In this document: in pieces, positions 38,602 through 47,853 of the stretch
How positions within the stretch are numbered: the first letter of the stretch is position 1
How the letters are laid out: every line of letters starts with the position of its first letter
Assembly (NCBI GenBank): GCA_002923315.1
Contig: BEHM01000002.1
Location: forward strand, 1 to 64,000
Reading direction: 5' to 3'
From: a bacterium HR10
GTDB taxonomy: Bacteria; Acidobacteriota; Blastocatellia; HR10
Length of the DNA: 64,000 bases
Notes under the pieces: model-generated
The model's input: the letters and a program-made list of their open reading frames with translations, nothing else
What the model was told of the DNA's origin: nothing
Databases searched by the model: none
Program-made: the position numbers and the translations under genes

Positions 38602-39810
38602 ATGGCGGAATCGGAGGTCCTGCTGGAGGTCCGGCGCAATCCACTGGAGACCACGATGATGGTGAATATGGGGCCGCAGCATCCGTCCACGCACGGGGTG
38701 TTGCGGCTCGTGCTCACCCTCGAAGGCGAGCGCGTCGTGGACGCTAAGCCCGACATCGGGTATCTCCACACGGGGATGGAGAAGCTGGCCGAGCACAAGA
38801 AGTACCAGCACGTGATCACGATCACGGATCGCACCGATTATCTCAACGCCATGGGGAACAATCTCGGCTACGTCCTGGCCGTGGAGAAGATGTTGGGCGT
38901 AGAGGTCCCCCCGCGCGCGCAGGTCATTCGGGTGATGATGGCCGAGCTGCAGCGGATCGCGAGCCACCTGGTGTGGATTGGGACGCATGGCTTGGACCTC
39001 GGGGCGATGAGCCTGTTCTTCTACGCCTTCGCCGAGCGAGAGAAGATCCTGCAGCTGTTCGAGGCGGTGTCGGGAGGGCGGCTCACGCCGAGTTACCTGC
39101 GCATCGGAGGGGTCATGGCCGATCTGCCCGAGGGGTTCACCGCGCGCGTTCTCGACTTTTGTCGGGAGTTCCCTCGGGCGCTGGAGGAATTCGATCGGCT
39201 CTTGACCCACAATCCGATCTTTCGCATGCGGACTGAGGGCGTCGGGCGATTGAGCGCTGAGGAGGCCATTCGCTGGGGCGTGACGGGGCCGAGTTTGCGC
39301 GCTTCCGGTGTCCCATATGATCTGCGGCGCGTCCACCCTTACAGCGGCTATGAGACCTACGATTTCGACGTGCCCACGCGCACCGAGGGCGACGTCTACG
39401 CCCGCTATCTCGTGCGCGTGCAGGAGATGCGCGAATCGCTGAAGATCATTCGCCAGGCCGTGGAGAAGTTGCCTCCGGGGCCGGTCAAGTGCGACGATCC
39501 GCGCGTCTCGCTGCCCCCGCGCGAGAAGATGCTCACGCAGATGGATGCCCTCATCTATCATTTCCTGCTCACGGCCGAGGGGTTGAAGGTGCCTCCGAGC
39601 GAGGTCTACGTCGCCGTCGAGAGTCCGCGCGGGGAACTCGGCTACTACATCGTGAGCGATGGCGGCCCCATGCCTTATCGCGTGCACATCCGTGCGCCCT
39701 CGTTCGCGAACGTCCAAGCCCTGCCCCTCATGGTGCGCGGACAATTGATCGCTGACGTCGTGGCCGTGATCGCGAGCATTGATATTGTGCTCGGCGAGAT
39801 TGACCGGTGA
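38602..39810 (+). CDS. nuoD: NADH-quinone oxidoreductase subunit D
   Basis: 'NMGPQHPSTHGVLRLVLTLEGERVVDAKPDIGYLHTGMEKLAEHKKYQHVITITDRTDYLNAMGNN'. Confidence 0.97.
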   Translation: MAESEVLLEVRRNPLETTMMVNMGPQHPSTHGVLRLVLTLEGERVVDAKPDIGYLHTGMEKLAEHKKYQHVITITDRTDYLNAMGNNLGYVLAVEKMLGVEVPPRAQVIRVMMAELQRIASHLVWIGTHGLDLGAMSLFFYAFAEREKILQLFEAVSGGRLTPSYLRIGGVMADLPEGFTARVLDFCREFPRALEEFDRLLTHNPIFRMRTEGVGRLSAEEAIRWGVTGPSLRASGVPYDLRRVHPYSGYETYDFDVPTRTEGDVYARYLVRVQEMRESLKIIRQAVEKLPPGPVKCDDPRVSLPPREKMLTQMDALIYHFLLTAEGLKVPPSEVYVAVESPRGELGYYIVSDGGPMPYRVHIRAPSFANVQALPLMVRGQLIADVVAVIASIDIVLGEIDR

Positions 39811-39822
39811 GAGGCGGATCCG

Positions 39823-40293
39823 ATGGGCATGCTTTCGGCCGAAGCGGAGAAGAAGATTCAGGAGATCATCGCGCGGTATCCGGTGAAGCGATCGGCCCTG
39901 TTGCCCGTGCTCTTCGTCGTGCAGCAGGAGCTGGGGTATCTGCCGGATGAGGCGCTCGAGGAGGTCGCGCGATGGCTCGATCTGACTTTCCTGGATGTGG
40001 CGACGACCGTCAGTTTCTACACGATGTTTCATCGGCGCCCGATCGGACGGTATCACATTCAGATCTGCCGCAATGTCTCTTGTTACCTCTGCGGGGGCGA
40101 GGCCATCCGCGAGCATCTGGAGGAGCGCTTGGGGATCCGCTGCGGGGAGACGACAGCCGATGGCCGGTTCACGCTGAGCGAGGTCGAATGCATCGGGGCG
40201 TGCAGTTGGGCGCCGGCCATGCAGATCAATTTCACGTTCTATCACCACCTGACGCCGGAGCGCGTGGATGAGATCCTCCGGTCGCTTCCGTGA
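39823..40293 (+). CDS. nuoE: NADH-quinone oxidoreductase subunit E
   Basis: 'CRNVSCYLCGGEAIREHLEERLGIRCGETTADGRFTLSEVECIGACSWAPAMQIN'. Confidence 0.95.
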   Translation: MGMLSAEAEKKIQEIIARYPVKRSALLPVLFVVQQELGYLPDEALEEVARWLDLTFLDVATTVSFYTMFHRRPIGRYHIQICRNVSCYLCGGEAIREHLEERLGIRCGETTADGRFTLSEVECIGACSWAPAMQINFTFYHHLTPERVDEILRSLP

Positions 40294-40301
40294 GGGGGGA
40301 T

Positions 40302-41609
40302 ATGGAGAAGGTGCGAGTGCTCAGCGCGCGGTTCGACCTCCCGGATTCGCATACGATCGAGGTCTATCTGCGAACGGGGGGGTATCAGGCGTTGCGGAAG
40401 GCGCTCACGACGATGACGCCCGATGAGGTCATCGAGGAGGTGAAGCGCTCGGCCTTGCGCGGGCGCGGAGGGGCGGGCTTCTCCACGGGGATGAAGTGGA
40501 GCTTCGTCCCTCGGGACACCGACAAGCCCAAGTACGTCATCGCCAATGCCGATGAGAGCGAGCCCGGGACGTGCAAGGATCGCGTCTTGATGGAGAAGGA
40601 TCCCCATGCGGTGATCGAAGGGATTCTGCTGGCCGCGTACGCCGTGGACGCGCATCTGGCGTTCATCTATATTCGCGGCGAGTATTGGTACCTCAAGGAG
40701 CACTTGGAGCGCGCCATCGAGGAGGCGCGGGAGCGCGGGTTCGTCGGCGCGAACATCCTGGGGAGCGGGTTCTCCTGCGAGATCATCGTCCATCCGGGTG
40801 CCGGGGCGTACATCTGCGGCGAGGAGACGGCGCTCATGGAGTCGCTCGAGGGGAAGCGGGGGTATCCGCGCATCAAGCCGCCGTTTCCGGCCGTGGTCGG
40901 CCTCTACGGCTGTCCGACGGTGATCAATAATGTGGAGACATTGGCCTCGGTGCCGCCGATCATCCTCCATGGTGGGGAGTGGTTCCGACAGTTGGGGACG
41001 GAGAAGAGTGGCGGAACGCGCCTGTTCGCCGTGAGCGGGCATGTGGCGCGGCCAGGGGTGTATGAGCTGCCGATGGGGTATCCGATGAAGCGCATGATCG
41101 AGGAGGAGTGCGGGGGGATTCGTGGGGGGAAGCGCTTGAAGGCGGTGATCCCCGGGGGCTCCTCGGCGCCGATTCTGACGGCTGAGGAGGTCGAGCGGTG
41201 CACGCTCGATTTCGAATCGCTGGCGGCGCTCAAGTCCATGCTCGGCAGCGGCGCCATCATCGTCATGGATGAGGACACGGACATCGCGCAGGTCGTCTAT
41301 CGGATCACGAAGTTCTACGAGCACGAATCCTGCGGCTGGTGCGTGCCCTGCCGCGAGGGGACGCGTTGGATGCGGAAACTGCTGGAGCGCCTCCTCAGTG
41401 GGGGAGGGCGACCCAAGGATCTTGACCTCCTCTACGAACTGGCGCGCAACATCTTCGGCACGACGCATTGTCCGCTGGGGGATGCGGCGGCCTGGGCCGT
41501 CTATCCGGCCATCGAGAAATTCCGCGCCGATTTCGAGAAGTATGTGCGCGCGCCGGTCGTCTCGGCGGAGCTCCCGGAGGTCTCGGCGCCGCGCCGCTTG
41601 GCCGTGTGA
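40302..41609 (+). CDS. nuoF: NADH-quinone oxidoreductase subunit F
   Basis: 'RGRGGAGFSTGMKWSFVP', 'NADESEPGTCKDRVLMEKDPH', 'HESCGWCVPCREGTRWM'. Confidence 0.96.
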   Translation: MEKVRVLSARFDLPDSHTIEVYLRTGGYQALRKALTTMTPDEVIEEVKRSALRGRGGAGFSTGMKWSFVPRDTDKPKYVIANADESEPGTCKDRVLMEKDPHAVIEGILLAAYAVDAHLAFIYIRGEYWYLKEHLERAIEEARERGFVGANILGSGFSCEIIVHPGAGAYICGEETALMESLEGKRGYPRIKPPFPAVVGLYGCPTVINNVETLASVPPIILHGGEWFRQLGTEKSGGTRLFAVSGHVARPGVYELPMGYPMKRMIEEECGGIRGGKRLKAVIPGGSSAPILTAEEVERCTLDFESLAALKSMLGSGAIIVMDEDTDIAQVVYRITKFYEHESCGWCVPCREGTRWMRKLLERLLSGGGRPKDLDLLYELARNIFGTTHCPLGDAAAWAVYPAIEKFRADFEKYVRAPVVSAELPEVSAPRRLAV

Positions 41610-41621
41610 GGGGGGGCGAGT

Positions 41622-43907
41622 ATGGAGACCGTGAAGGTGATCATCAACGGGAAGGAGGTCGAGGCGCCGAAGGGGAAGTTGCTGCTGGAGGTCTGTTTCG
41701 ACGCCGGCTTTCCGATCCCGAATTTCTGCTACTACAAGGACCTGCCGCCGCAGGCCGCGTGCCGCATGTGCCTGGTGCGGATCGAGAAGATGGGCCGATT
41801 GCAAACGGCCTGCACCGTGCGGGTGAGCGAGGGGATGGTTGTGACGACCGAGAGCGAGGAGATCCGGCAGGCGCGCAAGGCGATGGTGGATTTCATCCTG
41901 GCGAATCATCCGCTCGATTGTCCCGTGTGCGACAAAGGGGGGGAGTGCGAGCTGCAGTGGATGGCGATGAACTACGGCGATCTGCTCGCCCGCTTCGATG
42001 AGCAGAAGGATGCGACCGACGAATATCCGCTCAGCCCCTTCATCTGGCTCGATCCGCAACGGTGCATCCTCTGCTACCGATGTATTCGCGTGTGCGATGA
42101 GTGGGTGGGGAATCATGCGCTGGGGGTGCGCGGTCGTGGCGCGCACAGCGTGATCGTGGGGAATCGCACGGATGGGACGCTGGAGTGCGAGCAGTGTGGC
42201 AACTGCGTGGAGGTGTGCCCCGTGGGCGCGCTGACGAGCGCCAATTTTCGGTTCCGCGCGCGGCCGTGGGACATTCGGGATACGGTGACGACCTGTACGT
42301 ATTGCTCCGATGGCTGCCAATTGCGGCTGAGCGTGCGCGACGGTCGGGTCGTGCGGGCGTGGGCCAAGGACCTGACGAAGATGGACGCGGAATTCGCGAA
42401 CAAGGTCCTCTTCAGCTTCAGGACAGCGCCTGAGACGCGGCACAACTGGATCAATGAGGAGTTCCTCTGCGTGAAGGGCCGCTATGGGAACGAGTTCGTC
42501 AACAGTCCGGACCGACTGACGGTGCCGCTTGTGCGTCGCAACGGGCGTTTGGAGCCGGCCACCTGGGAGGAGGCGCTCCGGCAGGTGGCGCAGCGATTGC
42601 TGGAGATCAAGCGGGCGTACGGACCGGAGAGCATCGCGTGCATCGGCTCGCCGCGGCTGACCAATGAGGACCTCTACATCCTGGCGAAGTTCGGGCGACA
42701 GGTCGTGGAGACGCCCGTGGTGACGCATGCCATGGATGTCGACTGGCGGCCATTCTTCCGGCGGCTGACGGTGCCGCTGCTGACGCAGCCCATGTTGCGC
42801 GACGAGATGCGGACCATTCTGCTCATTGGGGGGAACCCGCCGGAGTACAATCCGCTGACGGCTTACAGCCTGCGCGCGGCGGTTCACCGGCGCGGGGCGC
42901 AACTGTTCATCGTTGGCGCGCGTCCGCTCAGTCGGATGCGCGTCGCGACGCGATTCTTTCACATTCGTCCGGGATCGGAAGCGGCGGTGTTGCTGGCGCT
43001 GCTGGATGAAGGCGAGGTGGAACGCGCGGCCGAGGCGACGCTGCTGACCCGCGAAGAGGTGGAGGCACTGCGGCGCATCGTGTGGGAGTCCGATCGCCTG
43101 GCCGTGCTCATCAGTCGAGAGGTGATGGGTGCGGCCTTGGAAGCCGCCGCCGTCCTGGGGGGGATCTTGGCGGCCGAAGGCCGGCGCCAGGTGCGCGTGC
43201 TGCCGCTACTGCGCTTCAACAATTCGCTCGGGGCTCTCGACATGGGCCTGACGGCGGATCTGCCCGCGCCCGAGCAGGTGGGCCCGCAGATCAAGGCGCT
43301 CTATCTCATGGGGTGCGATCTGGTGCGCTTTTACGGAGACGTCTGGCGCGAGGCGCTGGCGCGGGCGGAACTGGTCGTCGCGCATGAGCTGTTTCTGACG
43401 CGCACGGCCGAGATGGCGCACGTCGTGCTGCCGGCCATGAGCTTCGCTGAGCTGGATGGCACGTTCACCAACAATGCGGGGCAGGTGCAGCGGATTCGGC
43501 GCGCGCTCAGTGCCACGGGCGATTGGCGCCCCGATTGGATGATCATTGATCAAATCGCGGCGAAGATGGGCGCGGATCTGGGCTGTCGCCGCTCGGTGGC
43601 GAATATCTTCCGCGAGATCGCCGAGACGATCCCTGGCTATCAGGGGATCACCTACGCGCGCTTGAACGAGGAGGGGGCCATTCAGACGGAGCGACCGCTG
43701 GTCCCTCTGACGGCCATTGATCGCGGGAAGCTCTTGGAGCGGTTGCGCGCGCAGGTCGCGACGATTGATCGCGCGGCGGAGCGCCTCCGGGAGCCGGCGC
43801 CGCTCGGGGAGGGCCTCTTCGAGCCGGGGACGCTCACCGAGCACGTCCCCCTCTTGCGGAAGGCCTTCGGATGGGGGGAGCGCGAGCGGGTCGAAGCCTC
43901 GCGCTGA
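41622..43907 (+). CDS. nuoG: NADH-quinone oxidoreductase subunit G
   Basis: N-terminal 2Fe-2S domain 'FCYYKDLPPQAACRMCLVRIE', 'HPLDCPVCDKGGECELQ', 'CILCYRCIRVCDEW', 'CEQCGNCVEVCPVGAL', then a molybdopterin-oxidoreductase-like domain. Confidence 0.95.
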   Translation: METVKVIINGKEVEAPKGKLLLEVCFDAGFPIPNFCYYKDLPPQAACRMCLVRIEKMGRLQTACTVRVSEGMVVTTESEEIRQARKAMVDFILANHPLDCPVCDKGGECELQWMAMNYGDLLARFDEQKDATDEYPLSPFIWLDPQRCILCYRCIRVCDEWVGNHALGVRGRGAHSVIVGNRTDGTLECEQCGNCVEVCPVGALTSANFRFRARPWDIRDTVTTCTYCSDGCQLRLSVRDGRVVRAWAKDLTKMDAEFANKVLFSFRTAPETRHNWINEEFLCVKGRYGNEFVNSPDRLTVPLVRRNGRLEPATWEEALRQVAQRLLEIKRAYGPESIACIGSPRLTNEDLYILAKFGRQVVETPVVTHAMDVDWRPFFRRLTVPLLTQPMLRDEMRTILLIGGNPPEYNPLTAYSLRAAVHRRGAQLFIVGARPLSRMRVATRFFHIRPGSEAAVLLALLDEGEVERAAEATLLTREEVEALRRIVWESDRLAVLISREVMGAALEAAAVLGGILAAEGRRQVRVLPLLRFNNSLGALDMGLTADLPAPEQVGPQIKALYLMGCDLVRFYGDVWREALARAELVVAHELFLTRTAEMAHVVLPAMSFAELDGTFTNNAGQVQRIRRALSATGDWRPDWMIIDQIAAKMGADLGCRRSVANIFREIAETIPGYQGITYARLNEEGAIQTERPLVPLTAIDRGKLLERLRAQVATIDRAAERLREPAPLGEGLFEPGTLTEHVPLLRKAFGWGERERVEASR

Positions 43908-43943
43908 TGCTGTTTCCGCTGGCGGAGTCGGGAGGAGAGGAGG

Positions 43944-44960
43944 ATGGGGCTGATTGTCGAGGCGGCGATCAAGATCGTCATCGTCTTTGGCATCGTGCTC
44001 ACGTTCCTCGCCTATCTGGCGCTCTTTGAGCGGAAGATCCTGGGGTGGATTCAGCTCCGCTACGGTCCGAATCGCGTCGGTCCGTGGGGATTGTTGCAAC
44101 CGCTGGCCGATCTGCTGAAATTCCTCTTCAAGGAGGACGTGCGACCGAATACGCCCAATCCCGTCCTCTTCACCGTGGCGCCGATTCTGGCGCTCGTCCC
44201 GGCGCTCATGACCTATGCCGTGATTCCGTTCGGCGATCGGATCGTACTGTTCGGTCGCGAGATCACGCTCTACATCACCAGCGTCAACGTGGGACTGCTC
44301 TATCTCTTCGCCTTGAGTGGGCTCGGCGTTTACGGGATCGTGCTCGCCGGATGGGCGTCCAACAGCAAGTATTCGCTGCTCGGGGGGTTGCGCTCGGCCG
44401 CACAGATGATCAGCTATGAACTGACGCTCACGCTCTCGGTCGTCGGCGTGCTCATCCAGGCGGGTTCGCTCGATCTGGTGGAGATCGTGCGGGCGCAATC
44501 GGGGACATATTGGGGGATCATCCCGAGATGGCACGTCTTCTGGTATCAACCGCTCGGCTTTCTGCTCTTCTTCATCGCGGCCATCGCCGAGACCAATCGC
44601 GTACCGTTCGATCTGCCGGAGGCGGAGACGGAATTGGTCGCGGGCTATCACACGGAGTATTCGGCGACGAAGTTCGCCATGTTCTACGTGGCCGAATATG
44701 CGAACATTCTCGCCGTCTCGGCCCTGGCGACGACGCTCTTTCTCGGAGGGTGGAACGGTCCGGGCGCGGCGCGCGCGCCGCTGCTGGGGGTCGTCTATTT
44801 CGCGGCGAAGACGGCCGTGTTCCTCTTCATCTATATCTGGCTGCGCGCGACCTTGCCCCGCTTCCGGTACGATCAATTGATGCGATTCGGGTGGAAGGTG
44901 CTCGTGCCTCTGGCCTTCGCGAACGTCGTGTTCTCTTCGGCGATGGCCTTGGTCGTATGA
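43944..44960 (+). CDS. nuoH: NADH-quinone oxidoreductase subunit H
   Basis: 'RKILGWIQLRYGPNRVGPWGLLQPLADLLKFLFKEDVRP', 'AETNRVPFDLPEAETELVAGYHTEYSATKFAMFY'. Confidence 0.96.
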   Translation: MGLIVEAAIKIVIVFGIVLTFLAYLALFERKILGWIQLRYGPNRVGPWGLLQPLADLLKFLFKEDVRPNTPNPVLFTVAPILALVPALMTYAVIPFGDRIVLFGREITLYITSVNVGLLYLFALSGLGVYGIVLAGWASNSKYSLLGGLRSAAQMISYELTLTLSVVGVLIQAGSLDLVEIVRAQSGTYWGIIPRWHVFWYQPLGFLLFFIAAIAETNRVPFDLPEAETELVAGYHTEYSATKFAMFYVAEYANILAVSALATTLFLGGWNGPGAARAPLLGVVYFAAKTAVFLFIYIWLRATLPRFRYDQLMRFGWKVLVPLAFANVVFSSAMALVV

Positions 44961-44990
44961 GAGCGAGATTCCCGCAAGGCGAGGGGCGAT

Positions 44991-45029
44991 GGGGGCCTCG
45001 GGCGCTCCGGGCGAGCGCGCGAGGCCCCC
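44991..45029 (+). promoter_or_regulatory. Strong inverted repeat/hairpin at the nuoH-nuoJ junction
   Basis: GGGGGCCTCG-g-GCGCTC-cgggc-GAGCGC-g-CGAGGCCCCC: 10 bp + G/G mismatch + 6 bp stem with 5-nt loop, verified base by base. Confidence 0.7.
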
Positions 45030-45042
45030 GTGGGAGGGGGGT

Positions 45043-45537
45043 ATGGAGCGCGCGCTCTTTCTGATCTTCGCGCTCACGGCCATTGTGGCCGCGTTCAATG
45101 TCGTGCTGCGGCGGCATCCGCTGCAGAGCGCCCTGGCGCTTCTGGTCGTGCTCGGGGCGCTCACCGGACTCTACATCTTGCTCGGCGCCTACTTCCTGGC
45201 CGTGATTCAGGTCGTGATCTACGCCGGCGCCATCCTCGTGCTCTTCCTCTTCGTCATCATGCTGCTCAATCTTCGAGCGGAGGAAGCGCGGCTGGAGCGC
45301 CGTCCGCTCTTGCGATGGCTCGCCATTCCTTTCGCCGCGCTCCTCGGCGTGGAGATCATCTCTCTGGTGCGCCTCTTTGAGGAGAACCCCATTCCTTCGG
45401 GCACGAGCGTCGGCGTGACTGAATCCATCGGGCGCGAGCTGTTCACGACGTATCTGCTGCCGTTCGAGCTCACCTCGATCCTGATCCTCATCGCCCTGTT
45501 GGGCGCGGTCGTCTTGGCGCGAAGGGAGGGACGATGA
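45043..45537 (+). CDS. nuoJ: NADH-quinone oxidoreductase subunit J
   Basis: 'RHPLQSALALLVVLGALTGLYILLGAYFLAVIQVVIYAGAILVLFLFVIMLLNL'. Confidence 0.95.
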   Translation: MERALFLIFALTAIVAAFNVVLRRHPLQSALALLVVLGALTGLYILLGAYFLAVIQVVIYAGAILVLFLFVIMLLNLRAEEARLERRPLLRWLAIPFAALLGVEIISLVRLFEENPIPSGTSVGVTESIGRELFTTYLLPFELTSILILIALLGAVVLARREGR

Positions 45538-45842
45538 CGACGATTCCCATCTCCTGGTATCTGGCGGTCGCGGCCGTGCTCTTCACGATCGGCACGGTCA
45601 CGGTCTTCGTCAAGCGGAATGCGATCGTGATGCTGCTGGGGATCGAGCTGATGTTGAACGCGGCCAATCTCACGCTGGTCACCTTCTCCAGTTACTTCCG
45701 CGAGCTGGCGGGGCAGATCATGGTCTTCTTCGTCATGGTCGTGGCGGCGGCCGAGGCCGCTGTGGGATTGGCCATTGTCGTGTTGCTCTTCCGGCATCGC
45801 GAGACGTTGAACGTGGATGAGGCGCAGTTGTTGAAGCTCTGA
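45534..45842 (+). CDS. nuoK: NADH-quinone oxidoreductase subunit K
   Basis: 'KRNAIVMLLGIELMLNAANLTLVTFSSYF...VMVVAAAEAAVGLAIVVLLFR'. Confidence 0.96.
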   Translation: MTTIPISWYLAVAAVLFTIGTVTVFVKRNAIVMLLGIELMLNAANLTLVTFSSYFRELAGQIMVFFVMVVAAAEAAVGLAIVVLLFRHRETLNVDEAQLLKL

Positions 45843-45862
45843 CGCGCAGGAGGGGAGGGGGG

Positions 45863-47842
45863 ATGCTGAAAGCGCTCGTCATGATCCCGCTCATCTCCGC
45901 AGGGATCATCGGGATCTTCGGTCGGCGGTGGAGCGAGCGGCTCATCGCTGTGATGGGCTGTGGCTCGGTGGGCCTCTCCCTGCTTCTGGCCGTCCGCGTG
46001 TTCTTCGTCGAGCTGTGGGCGCGACCACCAGAGCAGCGCCTGATCCTGGAACCGTTCTTCTCGTGGATCGAGTCGGGGCCGCTGCGCGTGGAGTGGGGAT
46101 TTCAACTGGACGCGCTCTCGGGCGTCTATATCCTCTTTGTCACGTTCGTCGGCTTTTGGATCCACGTCTTCGCCGTCGGCTACATGCGGGGGGATCCCGG
46201 CTACGCGCGCTTCTTCGCCTACATGAACCTCTTCATGTTCATGATGCTCGTGCTCGTGCTGGCCGATAATTTCCTGGTCATGTTCATCGGATGGGAAGGG
46301 GTTGGGCTGTGCTCGTATCTGCTCATCGGGCACTACTTCGATCGTGCGGATGCGGCGCGCGCGGCGAAGAAGGCGTTCATCGTGAACCGCATCGGGGATT
46401 TCGGCTTCGCTCTGGGCATGATCCTGATCTTCGCCACGTTTGGGACCTTGCGGTTCCCGGAGGTCATGGGAGCTATCGCCGCTCGATTCCCCGAGCCGGA
46501 GGCGTTGGGTGAGGTGGGGATCGTGACGGCGATCGCGCTGCTCTTGTTCGTGGGAGCCACGGGGAAGAGCGCGCAGATCCCCCTCTACGTCTGGTTGCCG
46601 GACGCGATGGCGGGGCCGACGCCGGTCTCCGCCCTCATCCACGCGGCGACGATGGTGACCGCGGGAGTGTACATGATCGCGCGCTGCAGCGAACTCTATG
46701 CGCGATCCCTCACGGCGCTCTCTGTCATCGCGGTCGTGGGGGCGCTGACGGCCTTCTTGGCGGCGACCATCGGTCTGGCGCAGTGGAACATCAAGAAGGT
46801 GCTCGCGTATTCGACGATCTCGCAGTTGGGATACATGTTCCTGGCCTGCGGGGTCGGCGCGTTCTCGGCCGCGATCTTTCACGTCGTCACGCATGCGTTC
46901 TTCAAGGCCGTGCTCTTCCTCGGCGCGGGGTCGGTCATCATCGCGCTCCATCATGAGGAGGATATGCGGCGGATGGGGGGGCTGAAGCGGTACATGCCCC
47001 TCACCTATGGGGCGGTGCTCTGCGGATGGCTGGCGATCGCGGGTCTCCCCCCCTTCTCCGGATTCTTCAGCAAGGATGAGATCCTGTGGCGCGCGTGGGC
47101 GAGCCCGGTGCTTCCGGAACCCTGGGGGCATGTGCTGTGGGGGGTAGGATTCGTGACGGCGATCCTCACAGCCACGTACATGACTCGATGGATCGTGCTG
47201 ACGTTTGAGGGCCACGAGCGCTTCGCCCATTCTCCTGAGGGACACGGAGGGATCGCCGCGCCTCGCGAATCGCCGCGGGTGATGACGATCCCGCTCCTTG
47301 TGCTCGCCGCGCTCTCCATCGGTGGAGGATGGATGGGCATCTCCGAAGCGTATACGGGAGGGCGCCTGGCGAATTGGTTCGAGCAGTTCGTCGGACCGGC
47401 GCTGGCGCGCGCGCCGGTTCATCCCGATCGTCTCGCGGTCGTCGCGGATGAGCCGGGGCATGGATGGGAAGTGGGGCTCGCGGCCGTGACCGCGCTCGCC
47501 GTGCTCGTCGCGCTGCTGTGGGCGCGCCGCTTCTATCGGCGCGATCCCCTGCGCCCGGCGCCCTCTCTCTTGGAGAACAGGTACTACGTGGACGAGATCT
47601 ATGAGGGCCTCTTCGTCCGCCCCCTGGTGCGAGGCGCGACCGTGCTGCTCTGGAGATTCTTCGATGTGACGATCATTGATGGCATGGTGAATGGGGTGGC
47701 GGCCTTCGTCGCTGCGTGCGCGGCCGTCTTGCGGCGGCTGCAAACGGGGTTGGTGCGCAGCTACGTCGTCATGTTCGTCATTGGCGCGCTCATCGTGCTC
47801 GGGTATTTCATCTTCATCGGAGATCGGATCCCGGCTCGGTAG
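45863..47842 (+). CDS. nuoL: NADH-quinone oxidoreductase subunit L
   Basis: 'FIGWEGVGLCSYLLIGHYF', 'KKAFIVNRIGDFGFALGM', 'GPTPVSALIHAATMVTAGVYMIAR', 'KKVLAYSTISQLGYMFLACGVGAF'. Confidence 0.96.
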   Translation: MLKALVMIPLISAGIIGIFGRRWSERLIAVMGCGSVGLSLLLAVRVFFVELWARPPEQRLILEPFFSWIESGPLRVEWGFQLDALSGVYILFVTFVGFWIHVFAVGYMRGDPGYARFFAYMNLFMFMMLVLVLADNFLVMFIGWEGVGLCSYLLIGHYFDRADAARAAKKAFIVNRIGDFGFALGMILIFATFGTLRFPEVMGAIAARFPEPEALGEVGIVTAIALLLFVGATGKSAQIPLYVWLPDAMAGPTPVSALIHAATMVTAGVYMIARCSELYARSLTALSVIAVVGALTAFLAATIGLAQWNIKKVLAYSTISQLGYMFLACGVGAFSAAIFHVVTHAFFKAVLFLGAGSVIIALHHEEDMRRMGGLKRYMPLTYGAVLCGWLAIAGLPPFSGFFSKDEILWRAWASPVLPEPWGHVLWGVGFVTAILTATYMTRWIVLTFEGHERFAHSPEGHGGIAAPRESPRVMTIPLLVLAALSIGGGWMGISEAYTGGRLANWFEQFVGPALARAPVHPDRLAVVADEPGHGWEVGLAAVTALAVLVALLWARRFYRRDPLRPAPSLLENRYYVDEIYEGLFVRPLVRGATVLLWRFFDVTIIDGMVNGVAAFVAACAAVLRRLQTGLVRSYVVMFVIGALIVLGYFIFIGDRIPAR

Positions 47843-47853
47843 GGGGGTATCAG

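Noticed and set aside
38011-40248. 745-aa minus-strand ORF
   Set aside because: Antisense to nuoC/D/E. Same shadow-ORF signature.
40242-42962. 906-aa minus-strand ORF
   Set aside because: Lies opposite nuoF/nuoG, which have unambiguous motifs. Shadow ORF.
44991-45029. Rho-independent terminator inside the nuo operon
   Set aside because: The hairpin is strong, but no T-run follows and the nuoJ SD/ATG comes immediately after. Kept as a regulatory/processing hairpin instead.
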